Shown here: one piece after another, positions 1-6,497 of the stretch
Numbering within the stretch: position 1 is the stretch's first letter
How the letters are laid out: every line of letters starts with the position of its first letter
Assembly: GCA_029938985.1 (NCBI GenBank)
Contig: JAOZTW010000163.1
Span: forward strand, 1-9,227
Direction: 5' to 3'
Length of the DNA stretch: 9,227 bases
From: Bacteroidales bacterium
Lineage (GTDB): Bacteria > Bacteroidota > Bacteroidia > Bacteroidales > JAOZQN01
Made by a program: the position numbers and the translations under genes
The notes under the pieces: generated by a model
Told to the model about the DNA's origin: nothing
What the model saw: only the letters and a program-made list of their open reading frames with translations
The model's database searches: none

Positions 1-1654
1 TGTTCCAATCAAAAGCTTTATCGCCAGCTACTTTTGGGTCGTCAATAAGTGAGTTTCCACATTTTATGTTGTTGTTCAAGGTAGAGAGTTCACGTCCTTT
101 TTGTGCTGTGCGTAACCAAAGCGAGAGTTTTGCTATTTCAACACTTTCGTTGTTTATGTCCACACCATAAAGGTTGTTCTCCAAAATATTTTTGTCGGTG
201 TCAAACAAGCGAACTTTTTGTTTAGTAAGGTCGGCTATAAAATCGTCAATTAGTTTGTGTTCTGCAATTAAAAAAATAAGAGCTTGATTTAAAAAAGCAC
301 CGCTACCGCAAGCAGGGTCAAGTATTTTTAACGATTTTAACCACTTTTTATAGTCTATTAATTTTTTAAAAAGTAGCTTTCCTTTTTTGCTTAAACTTTT
401 TTTGGTTTTATGTGTTTGGTCAAATTCTATTTCATAAATTTGCATTTCTTTGCGTTTTTCGGAGCAAAGCGTACCTATTGTATTTTCAACTATATATTGT
501 GTAATATATTTTGGGGTGTAAAAAACACCGTCTTTTTTTCGTTTCGAAATTTTTAAATCCAACAGGTCATTAATACCTGCAAGGTTTTGTTCCATTTCTT
601 CAATTTCGTTTAACGAATGCTCAAAAATATGCCCAAGAATATTAACGTCCACATCTGTGCTAAAATCGTAAGCCGACAGTTTAAGGCAATCAGTTCTCAA
701 CACTTTATCATCTATTTTCAGATTATCCAAAAGTTTGTCGGGAGCAAAAAGTCCTCCGTTGTATGCAGGAATGTCATCAATAGGTATTTGTCCTTTTCTA
801 CCGAGATTCATGTAACCAAAATATTGTAAATATATCTGATAAAGCGGTTTGTAAGCATCAAGTTTTATCAGTTGGTCGTATCGTTCAATTATTCGTGAAA
901 TAGAATTAGCAGGTAGAAGTCCGCAATCTTCGGCAAAAAATATAAAAAGTAATCGGTCTAATAATTTTTGCGATTTTTTAAACAGGGTTAATTTATCTAT
1001 TTTTGGGTTTCGTTTTACTATGTTTTCAAATATTTTGTTTTTAAAATTTGAATAATCTTTGTAAAGTTGCTCCGAAATATTTTTTTCGTGAAACCTTGTT
1101 TCATCTTTTAGTTTTTGTGGAGTATCATTAAAAATAGCATTTTTCCGCAAAATTAAATATAGTAATTCAAAATCGGATTTTTGCAGATTAAACAAGTCAA
1201 ACTCTTCGTATTCGTTTGAATAATCAACATAGAAACGTAGTTTTTGAAAATTAGAAGTTATCACATATTTACAACCAGGCTGATTATGTTTGTAGTTAAA
1301 AGCCTGATGTGTAATACTTGTAAGGTCTTTTGTGCTTGTTGATTTTAATTCTATTACGGCAACAGCTTTTTTGTCTTTTATAATTGCTCCATCGGCTTTT
1401 TTTCCGTCAGTTCTATTTTTAAATTCTCTTACCAGATTAAAATTCTCATTATCAGTTTTTAAAGTATATCCCAAAACGTCCACAAATAAATCACGAAAAA
1501 AACCGTCTTGATATTCTTCTTCTTTAAAAAATTTTATTCGTTCTATTTTTTTACGGTTAAAAATTTCTTTGTATTTATTGTAAGCGGTATTTAACCAAAC
1601 GGTATTTAAGCCTCGTAAATGTTTTTTTATTACTGATTTTTGAAATATTGGCAT
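1..1654 (-). CDS. Eco57I-like type IIG restriction-methylation protein, 3' end outside window
   Basis: The frame is open from an ATG at 1654 to the left edge, giving 551 N-terminal residues of a protein that normally exceeds 1000. Residues 45-135 look like a PD-(D/E)XK nuclease: D88 (KKADGAII), then E102 and K104 in VAVIELKS. A helical linker follows (about 200-350, with GHIFEHSLNEIEEM at 341-354). The adenine-methyltransferase core then starts with GVFYTP at 376-381, motif I LDPACGSGAF at 445-454, and NLYGVDI at 494-500. The catalytic NPPY motif and the target-recognition domain should lie beyond the edge. Nuclease and methylase in one chain is the type IIG plan, cutting DNA and methylating adenine in the same recognition site; a BREX PglX-type methylase is a less likely alternative because of the N-terminal nuclease. 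The start lies one base after the stop of a small upstream frame, so it is probably co-transcribed with 1656-1769 and 1785-2282. Confidence 0.88.
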   Translation of the reverse strand, partial: MPIFQKSVIKKHLRGLNTVWLNTAYNKYKEIFNRKKIERIKFFKEEEYQDGFFRDLFVDVLGYTLKTDNENFNLVREFKNRTDGKKADGAIIKDKKAVAVIELKSTSTKDLTSITHQAFNYKHNQPGCKYVITSNFQKLRFYVDYSNEYEEFDLFNLQKSDFELLYLILRKNAIFNDTPQKLKDETRFHEKNISEQLYKDYSNFKNKIFENIVKRNPKIDKLTLFKKSQKLLDRLLFIFFAEDCGLLPANSISRIIERYDQLIKLDAYKPLYQIYLQYFGYMNLGRKGQIPIDDIPAYNGGLFAPDKLLDNLKIDDKVLRTDCLKLSAYDFSTDVDVNILGHIFEHSLNEIEEMEQNLAGINDLLDLKISKRKKDGVFYTPKYITQYIVENTIGTLCSEKRKEMQIYEIEFDQTHKTKKSLSKKGKLLFKKLIDYKKWLKSLKILDPACGSGAFLNQALIFLIAEHKLIDDFIADLTKQKVRLFDTDKNILENNLYGVDINNESVEIAKLSLWLRTAQKGRELSTLNNNIKCGNSLIDDPKVAGDKAFDWN

Positions 1655-1655
1655 T

Positions 1656-1769
1656 TTATTTTTTTATAAATATTTTTCTCAAATAGTTTTTTAACTCAGC
1701 AAAAGAAGTTAGCAAAAAAAGAATGCCAAGTACTATACCAACTATATGTGAAGATTTTATTGGTTTCAT
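1656..1769 (-). CDS. 37-residue single-span membrane peptide
   Basis: A short frame runs from an ATG at 1769 to a TAA at 1658-1656. The peptide begins MKPIKSSHIVGIVLGILF and has one hydrophobic segment at about residues 9-24, followed by a basic tail (KNYLRKIFIKK). It would insert in the inner membrane as one helix. I do not recognise the family. The support is positional: it sits 15 bases after the stop of the lipoprotein gene and ends one base before the ATG of the restriction gene, filling the gap between them almost exactly. That spacing suggests a real gene with coupled translation. A chance frame in AT-rich DNA remains possible because it is so short. Confidence 0.5.
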   Translation of the reverse strand: MKPIKSSHIVGIVLGILFLLTSFAELKNYLRKIFIKK

Positions 1770-1784
1770 TAAAATAATTTTTTA

Positions 1785-2282
1785 TTACTTTATTTTAAAC
1801 GATTTTATAATCTTTTTCATTGTAATCAAATTTTCATCTTTATAGTCTGGTCCTGTCCAAGTCCACACAGTAAAATAGTCAGTTTCAGATTCTAAGAGAG
1901 CTATTTTCCATATTGTAATTCCATCTTCGTCTTCTGTTTCAACATCAGAAATAATAGCTTTTGTTCCTTTAATTTTTTTATCTTTTGTTTTAAAGCTTAA
2001 ACTCTCATCTCTCAAAACCAACTCAATATCTTCTTTTTGATACTCCAAAATTGTACCTTCAAATTTTTCTTTATTCTTTTTAAAAACCACCACATAAATA
2101 TCTTTTATGGAGTCTTCGTATTCTATTTCTGCACCAACAAATATATTATTTTTGTTTTCCATCATAGTTGAAGGAATTTTTAAAGAAACATTATTTGTTT
2201 CAATATCTACATATTTGGTTGAACAAGCTGATAAATAAACTGTTAAAGAAATAATTATTGTAATTAATATGTTTTTTTTCAT
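1785..2282 (-). CDS. Small lipoprotein, possibly of PsbP/DcrB-like fold
   Basis: The 165-residue protein starts with a lipoprotein signal: MKKN, a hydrophobic stretch at 5-17, then the lipobox LSAC at 17-20 with Cys20 as the lipidation site. The next residues (STKYVD) do not settle whether it goes to the inner or the outer membrane. The mature part is charged and predicted mostly strand. It ends in a pattern (YFTVWTWTG near 136-144, then MKKIIKSFKIK at 155-165) that recalls small lipoproteins of the PsbP/DcrB/Mog1 fold, which usually close with a helix ending in IxxSF. This is resemblance only; no function can be stated. It is the first gene of the unit leading into the restriction protein, and a strong Bacteroidota promoter lies about 40-70 bases upstream of its ATG. 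Confidence 0.85.
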   Translation of the reverse strand: MKKNILITIIISLTVYLSACSTKYVDIETNNVSLKIPSTMMENKNNIFVGAEIEYEDSIKDIYVVVFKKNKEKFEGTILEYQKEDIELVLRDESLSFKTKDKKIKGTKAIISDVETEDEDGITIWKIALLESETDYFTVWTWTGPDYKDENLITMKKIIKSFKIK

Positions 2283-2308
2283 AATTTTTTTTATTTAATA
2301 TTGATTAT

Positions 2309-2339
2309 TTTGAATATTACAAAAATATTAATAATTTTG
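2309..2339 (+). promoter_or_regulatory. Bacteroidota-type promoter pointing toward the YbaB gene
   Basis: TTTG (2309-2312), a 19-bp spacer and TAATTTTG (2332-2339) again match the full consensus on the plus strand. The expected start near 2346 is about 400 bases before the next plus-strand gene at 2747. Either that gene has a very long leader, or this promoter makes a short RNA, or it fires only as a by-product of the palindrome. Confidence 0.5.
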
Positions 2340-2350
2340 TTATATTCAAA
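2320..2350 (-). promoter_or_regulatory. Bacteroidota-type promoter for the lipoprotein/restriction unit
   Basis: Read on the minus strand, TTTG (2350-2347), a 19-bp spacer and TATTTTTG (2327-2320) match the Bacteroidota primary sigma consensus TTTG-N19-21-TAnnTTTG exactly. Transcription would start near 2313, about 30 bases before the lipoprotein ATG at 2282, which is a normal leader length. Confidence 0.65.
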
Positions 2351-2746
2351 TTACACAAATACATTTTTAAATTCTTAACAATTGTAGAATTGTAAGTTTC
2401 TGATTTATATTGATTAATTTATTCTTTTTTTAAAAAAATTATTAATTACGACCAATAAATAGGAAAATTATTTTAACAATTCTCTAACTTGGCATATTAA
2501 AATAAAAAATTGACTAAGTGAAAAAGAAAAAATAACTAACACCAATCTACTTGTTTGTTTTGTCCTTTTAAAAAATTTAAAAAGTCATTAAATAGCTCGC
2601 TATTTGCAGATTAGTAAATTATTAAAAAAACAAAAAAACGGTGTGTCTTGGAGCTACTTATTATATCTTTTTCACAAATTAAAATAAAGAACATTTAATT
2701 TGTTAATTATGTGTTTTAATCTGACTTATAAAACAATTTCTAAATC
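2351..2746. other. Gene-free stretch upstream of the YbaB gene
   Basis: I find no convincing coding frame in these roughly 400 AT-rich bases. A weak hairpin lies at 2374-2396 (CTTAACAATT, loop GTAG, AATTGTAAG, one bulged base) followed by TTTC. It could end a short plus-strand RNA started at the palindrome, but it is not a strong terminator. A diverged copy of a dispersed repeat lies at about 2592-2664. No consensus promoter is visible close to the YbaB start; TTTG at 2699-2702 has no good -7 partner. Confidence 0.5.
2592..2664. repeat. Diverged copy of a dispersed intergenic repeat
   Basis: This segment shares an ordered pair of blocks with 3183-3233: CTATTTGC followed by purine-GATT (2600-2607 here, 3189-3196 there), and TTGGAG-TAC near its right end (CTTGGAGCTACTT here, TTTGGAGTTACATT there). 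An A-rich insertion of about 20 bases separates the blocks here. The similarity is patchy, so this is a degenerate copy at best. Confidence 0.35.
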
Positions 2747-3049
2747 ATGTTAGATAACTTAATGAATACTTTTGGAAACGTTCAAGAAACATTGGATGCT
2801 AAAAGAAAAAAACTGGATAACATAACTGTTAACTCCGAAGTAAAAGGAGGTTTAATTAAAGCGACTGCAAACGCTAATAAAATAATTACAGATATTAAAA
2901 TTGACAAAAAATTATTAATAACCGCAGAAAGTGAAGAAATAGAAGATTTACTTATCAGTTTAATTAACAAAGTTTTAAAAGAAGCAGGAGAATTAAGTAA
3001 AACAGAAATGTTGAAAACGGCTAACGACATGCTTAAAGACTTTATGTAG
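2747..3049 (+). CDS. ybaB: YbaB/EbfC family nucleoid-associated protein
   Basis: The 100-residue protein fits the YbaB/EbfC family in length and layout. An N-terminal helix (1-28, with NVQETLDAKRKKLDN) leads into the sheet GGLIKATANANKIITDIKID at 34-53, the family's most conserved part. An acidic loop and a C-terminal helix follow (EEIEDLLISLINKVLKEAGELSKTEMLK, 63-90). Family members are dimeric, bind DNA with little sequence preference and act as nucleoid-associated proteins; some bind preferred palindromes. In many bacteria the gene sits next to dnaX and recR, but here it stands alone. It lies downstream of a palindromic promoter at a distance of about 400 bases. The start is the only sensible ATG. 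Confidence 0.9.
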   Translation: MLDNLMNTFGNVQETLDAKRKKLDNITVNSEVKGGLIKATANANKIITDIKIDKKLLITAESEEIEDLLISLINKVLKEAGELSKTEMLKTANDMLKDFM

Positions 3050-3126
3050 CTATCTACAAACAACACACTTAAAGCTTTGTTTTGGTATTATACTTCTTAG
3101 AAAAGATACAGAAATAAAACCATAAT

Positions 3127-3233
3127 CTCCAGCTTGGAGAAACTTAGAATAGTTGCAGACCTGTTAGCTAAATTGCTTGATTTATAGCCTATTTGCGGAT
3201 TTACCAAGTTAGAGTTTGGAGTTACATTTTTTA
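3127..3233. repeat. Small palindrome-ended intergenic repeat (MITE/REP-like)
   Basis: The left end is a small hairpin, CTCCA-GCT-TGGAG (3127-3139), followed by AAAC. The right end is TTGGAGTTACAT (3216-3227). The right-end block is the exact reverse complement of ATGTAACTCCAA at 5586-5597, and GCTTGGAGAAAC (3132-3143) recurs exactly at 5604-5615. The unit thus has terminal blocks that point inward, contains no coding frame, and occupies most of the space between the YbaB gene and the next gene. It looks like a short non-autonomous mobile or REP-like element. Confidence 0.5.
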
Positions 3234-3337
3234 TGAACAAAACCTATATATGCAATAGGATATTCAGAGCAACTCAATAATATGCCTTAAATTCAAAAAA
3301 TTATTAATTATTAACATACAAATAAATTGCAAAAATC

Positions 3338-3820
3338 ATGAAATCAATGACTTATCTAAAAACAATATCTTTATTTTGTTGTATTGTTTTTTTATTTTCT
3401 TGTGGCGGAAGTAGTTACAACACAGATTATTTACCCCCCAATACAGATGCAGATGTAAAAGATATTTTTCCAAAAACTATTGTAGGACTTGAAAACGAAG
3501 TAGCAAAAATGGATATATCTGATACAGACTATAGAGGCGTTAGAGCAACATATGGTGAAGGAGAAATAAAAATTGAAATAGTTAGAAATTTAAAAGACGG
3601 CTCTACAACAAATTATATAGAAAATTTTTTATATTCAAAAATAGATGCTTTTCCAAATAATTCACGTGTAAGTGTTAACGGAAACTGGACTGGTAAAGGT
3701 AGTGATGACAAAACCAAATTATTTGCTTGGGTAAACGAAGATTGGATTTTTCTAATAGAAAGCAAAAAATCCTTGTTTGATGAAGTAATTGTAAATTTTG
3801 ATTATATTTCTGAATATTAA
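3338..3820 (+). CDS. Small lipoprotein of unknown function
   Basis: The 160-residue protein begins with a lipoprotein signal: a hydrophobic stretch at about 7-19, then the lipobox LFSC at 19-22 with Cys22 followed by GGSS, a spacing typical of exported lipoproteins in Bacteroidota. The mature region is acidic, predicted alpha/beta, and contains TYGEGEIKIEIVR (71-83) and a C-terminal part WIFLIESKKSLFDEVIVNF. I do not recognise a named family. A second ATG at codon 4 is an equally possible start and would not remove the signal. No consensus promoter was found just upstream, and the gene appears to be monocistronic. It is not similar enough to the lipoprotein at 1785-2282 to call them paralogues, although both are short and likely act in the cell envelope. 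Confidence 0.82.
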   Translation: MKSMTYLKTISLFCCIVFLFSCGGSSYNTDYLPPNTDADVKDIFPKTIVGLENEVAKMDISDTDYRGVRATYGEGEIKIEIVRNLKDGSTTNYIENFLYSKIDAFPNNSRVSVNGNWTGKGSDDKTKLFAWVNEDWIFLIESKKSLFDEVIVNFDYISEY

Positions 3821-4328
3821 ATACTTTAAGTGAAAATGAAAAATAGCTAACTATATAAGTAGTTAACAATAAATAAACGTCATTTTTAAAAAAGTTGTTT
3901 ATATTTATGTTTCGTTAAAAAAGATTTGAATTTAAGCAATATACAAATATTTTTTGCTTTACTTAATATAATAATAACTTCTTCTAATAATGATGTTTAT
4001 ATACATCTATCTACCTAATACTTTGTTTTTTAACAAAATATTTTATATCTTTAAACCAACTCCAAATTCTTAATTGTAGTTAAATTATTTTCTCTCCCAA
4101 CTGATTTTAAAAAATACATATTATTTTAATACCAGCCATAATATTTTTTTTCTAAATTATTGTACTTTATGCTCCTAATATATAGTAAATTATATAATAA
4201 TAAAAAGTAATTATTGGATAATTATAAAATAATTCTTATAAAAAAATAAAATAATTTTACATAATTTAAAATAATAATTTTAATTTTGCAACGTGAACTT
4301 GTAAATTTTCTAACAAAAATATTTAAGA
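3821..4328. other. AT-rich gene-free stretch upstream of the channel-like gene
   Basis: No coding frame is convincing here. A weak dyad follows the lipoprotein gene (TAACTA at 3848-3853 with TAGTTA at 3860-3865) but has no T-run. A perfect 7-bp dyad, TAATTAT-TGG-ATAATTA, lies at 4208-4224, about 57 bases before the -7 box of the next gene. It could be an operator, though such dyads arise by chance in this base composition. Confidence 0.4.
4281..4288 (+). promoter_or_regulatory. -7 box of the promoter for the channel-like gene
   Basis: TAATTTTG matches the Bacteroidota -7 consensus TAnnTTTG and ends 40 bases before the ATG at 4329. The -33 region is weak: TTTA at 4256-4259 is at a 21-bp spacing, with no TTTG. 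Confidence 0.45.
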
Positions 4329-5489
4329 ATGGAACATAAACAAAACAATAAGAAGCCTTTTTTAAATGAGAAGGTACTGTGGAGTATTTCTATCGGAGTT
4401 TCAGTACTATTAGTTTTAATTTTAATCTATTGCTGGGGTTTAATGAATAAGTACGAAATTCACTCACATCAATTAACTAATAAGAGTGATATTGATAAAT
4501 ACTTATCAGATAACTGGGAACAAAAAGATGCCAAAGATGCGGTGCTAATTAAAACTGGTATTTTTATTCAATCACTTGAATTTTTTAATGCCACTAATGT
4601 AAATATTTCAGGTTATATCTGGCAAAAATATGAAGACGGCATTCACGATTCAGTAAAACCAGCAGAAGGAGAAATAGGTTATATCTTTCCCGAACAAGTA
4701 AACTCAGGAAGCGATATTGAACCACGAGAAGTATATAGAGACCATCATGATGGCATAGAAGTTATTGGTTGGTATTTTGAAGCCACATTACGACAACCAT
4801 TTGATTATTCTAATTATCCTTTTGATAATAAAACAGTTTGGATTCGTTTATGGGCCGCAGATTTTGCTGGTAATGTAGTTTTAACTCCCGATTTTGGTTC
4901 ATATAGTTCAACAACAGTAGAAGATATTTTTGGTATTGAAGAAGAAATTGTGCTTGGAACTTGGACACGTGAAAACACTTATTTTAATTATAGATTGTCT
5001 AGCTATAATACAAATTTTGGACTTAACGACTATGTTGGTCAAACCAAATTTCCTGAATTACACTATAATTTTATTATTAAAAGAGACTTTAAAAATGCTT
5101 TTATAGCACATTTGCTTCCTATATTTTTAATTGCAGCCTTACTATTTGCAGCACTACTTACCATAACGAGTAATAAAGACAAAGTAGAACAACACGGTTT
5201 TAATACAACAGCCGTAATAGGTTCAAGTTCTGCATTATTCTTTGTTGTTTTATTAGCCCATATAGAACTTAGACAACAATTTGCAAGTTCTGGAATAGTT
5301 TACATGGAATATTTTTATTTTCTAATGTATTTCTTAATAACCTCAATTTCTGCAAATACATACATGTTTTCTAATGAAAAAATGAAAGTATTAAAAGTAA
5401 TACATTATAATGATAATATAATACCAAAATTATTATTTTGGCCAACAATGTTATTTGTTATGCTCTTAATAACAATTATGTTTTTGTAA
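4329..5489 (+). CDS. Membrane protein resembling pentameric ligand-gated ion channels
   Basis: The 386-residue protein has a membrane span at about 17-37, an exported domain of about 210 residues, and four C-terminal spans (about 257-278, 295-312, 323-346, 364-385). Order and sizes follow the Cys-loop/pLGIC plan: a beta-rich extracellular domain, then M1-M4. Sequence signs agree: YPFDNKTVWIRL (163-174) matches the prokaryotic 'Pro-loop' (F/YPFDxQ-x-hydrophobic) without cysteines, and KRDF...HLLP (251-264) matches the R-aromatic entry and the conserved proline of M1. The M1-M2 linker (about 15 residues, hydrophilic) is longer than usual, and the first helix would be an uncleaved anchor, so it is not a textbook channel. 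From memory, similar proteins with HIELR in M2 and YxEYFYF in M3 form a widespread uncharacterised bacterial family. Ligand and ion selectivity cannot be inferred. The gene is monocistronic; its promoter box is at 4281. Confidence 0.6.
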   Translation: MEHKQNNKKPFLNEKVLWSISIGVSVLLVLILIYCWGLMNKYEIHSHQLTNKSDIDKYLSDNWEQKDAKDAVLIKTGIFIQSLEFFNATNVNISGYIWQKYEDGIHDSVKPAEGEIGYIFPEQVNSGSDIEPREVYRDHHDGIEVIGWYFEATLRQPFDYSNYPFDNKTVWIRLWAADFAGNVVLTPDFGSYSSTTVEDIFGIEEEIVLGTWTRENTYFNYRLSSYNTNFGLNDYVGQTKFPELHYNFIIKRDFKNAFIAHLLPIFLIAALLFAALLTITSNKDKVEQHGFNTTAVIGSSSALFFVVLLAHIELRQQFASSGIVYMEYFYFLMYFLITSISANTYMFSNEKMKVLKVIHYNDNIIPKLLFWPTMLFVMLLITIMFL

Positions 5490-5585
5490 TAAATAGCGTT
5501 TGCGAATTATTACAAACACATAAATCAAAATTTTAAAGATAGAAAAACAATAATTTATTGATAGGGTAAATTAATGGCAACTTAA

Positions 5586-5615
5586 ATGTAACTCCAAGCT
5601 CCTGCTTGGAGAAAC
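5586..5615. repeat. Dispersed repeat copy with 8-bp perfect hairpin
   Basis: ATGTAACTCCAA (5586-5597) is found inverted at 3216-3227, and GCTTGGAGAAAC (5604-5615) is found directly at 3132-3143. Between them CTCCAAGC (5592-5599), loop TCCT, and GCTTGGAG (5604-5611) form a perfect 8-bp stem. GAAACGG follows rather than a T-run, so it is not an intrinsic terminator. It lies between two convergent genes. Confidence 0.5.
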
Positions 5616-5651
5616 GGAGAATTGGCTACACAGATAATATGTTAATAATTA

Positions 5652-5659
5652 TATCTTTG
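5652..5659 (+). promoter_or_regulatory. Orphan -7 box TATCTTTG between convergent genes
   Basis: TATCTTTG fits TAnnTTTG and is followed 12 bases later by an ATG (5672) that opens a 57-codon frame running antisense into the end of mqnA. No TTTG occurs at 19-21 bp upstream; the nearest TTG is at 5622. It may be a relic promoter of a lost gene, a source of antisense RNA, or chance. Confidence 0.25.
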
Positions 5660-5738
5660 TACTTTACACTTATGAAAAACGCCAAAATTTGTTTAGTCCC
5701 CCCATTAATTTACGCTACCAATTTATTATGCCTTAGTT

Positions 5739-6497
5739 CTATAAGTTATTGTTTTTCATTTCATTTAAAAACAATTCTAATGCTTCATGTTTTTTACGCG
5801 AAAAATTATAGCTTATATCTCTATTTAGATACTCTTTTATATTAGCATATTTGCTAAATCTATCTATTTTTTTTTCATAAAATTGCAATACTCCATCAAT
5901 ATTATTAATGCCTAATTCAATTGCTTTATTGAATTGATTAATAAACTGTTTGTCAATTTTTTTGTTTGCAGTCCAGCAAGCAAAAACAAAAGGGAGTTTT
6001 GTCATTTTTTTCCATTCTTCGGCAAGATCATAGCTATATTCAAATTTATGTTTAAGTTTAAATGTGCGGTCTCCAATAATTACTCCCGCAGAGTTTCCTG
6101 ATAATTTATTTTCGTACCCCACACGTGCACTTACCCATTCAGGTTTTATTTTCCAATATTTTCTTGCTAATATTTTCATTAAATTAATCGAAGTTTTAGA
6201 TTGATAATCAAGAAAAACCCTTTTCACTTTTGTTATTTCAACATTGCTAAAAAGAAAAACACTGTTTACTCTCCCATTAGCTCCAATGCAATAGTCAGAA
6301 ATAATATTATAGTCAGCAATTAAAGGTAAAGTTGCAACTGGAATTAAACCAATATCTACTTCTTTATTTATAAGTTTATTTGCACATTCGGCAGGATAAT
6401 CAATACTCAAATCAATTTGTTTTATTATAGAACTTTGTGTTAATCCATAAATAAAAGGAAGTGTGTTTAAATACGAAACTGCAGAAATTTTTATCAT
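5739..6497 (-). CDS. mqnA: Chorismate dehydratase, menaquinone synthesis (futalosine pathway)
   Basis: MqnA removes water from chorismate to give 3-[(1-carboxyvinyl)oxy]benzoate, the first step of the futalosine route to menaquinone in the cytoplasm. The 252-residue length is normal. The periplasmic-binding-protein-like fold shows in family motifs: SYLNTLP (8-14), DIGLIP (48-53), GRVNSVFLFS (75-84), IGDRT (141-145) and YDLAEEWKKMTKLPFVFACW (156-175). The paralogue MqnD shares the fold, but SYLNTLP and the YDLxxEW-PFVFA block indicate MqnA. No other mqn gene is in the window, so the pathway is scattered in this genome. The gene ends facing the channel-like gene. Minus-strand boxes of the TAnnTTTG type occur upstream (TATGTTTG at 6643-6636, TAATTTTG at 6726-6719), but neither has a -33 partner, so its promoter is unresolved. 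Confidence 0.92.
   Translation of the reverse strand: MIKISAVSYLNTLPFIYGLTQSSIIKQIDLSIDYPAECANKLINKEVDIGLIPVATLPLIADYNIISDYCIGANGRVNSVFLFSNVEITKVKRVFLDYQSKTSINLMKILARKYWKIKPEWVSARVGYENKLSGNSAGVIIGDRTFKLKHKFEYSYDLAEEWKKMTKLPFVFACWTANKKIDKQFINQFNKAIELGINNIDGVLQFYEKKIDRFSKYANIKEYLNRDISYNFSRKKHEALELFLNEMKNNNL

Larger units (their letters stand above)
2309..2350. repeat. 42-bp near-perfect palindrome with two overlapping promoters
   Basis: The segment reads almost the same on both strands: 19 of 21 base pairs are symmetric about the centre at 2329/2330 (mismatched pairs are 2318/2341 and 2325/2334). The outer ends are TTTG (2309-2312) and CAAA (2347-2350). Inside, TAATTTTG (2332-2339) lies on the plus strand and TATTTTTG (2327-2320) on the minus strand. 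Each -7 box sits inside the spacer of the opposite promoter. The symmetry therefore comes from two face-to-face promoters sharing one stretch of DNA, perhaps also serving as an operator. Confidence 0.75.

Noticed and set aside
617..829. Plus-strand open frame of 70 codons
   Set aside because: It is antisense to the well-supported restriction-methylation gene and encodes nothing recognisable.
2782..3066. Minus-strand open frame of 94 codons
   Set aside because: It is the complement of the YbaB gene, which has clear family motifs.
3675..3869. Minus-strand frame of 64 codons
   Set aside because: It is mostly antisense to the lipoprotein gene at 3338-3820 and has no supporting feature.
5592..5611. 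8-bp hairpin as terminator between convergent genes
   Set aside because: GAAACGG follows, not a T-run, and its halves recur elsewhere as part of a repeat.
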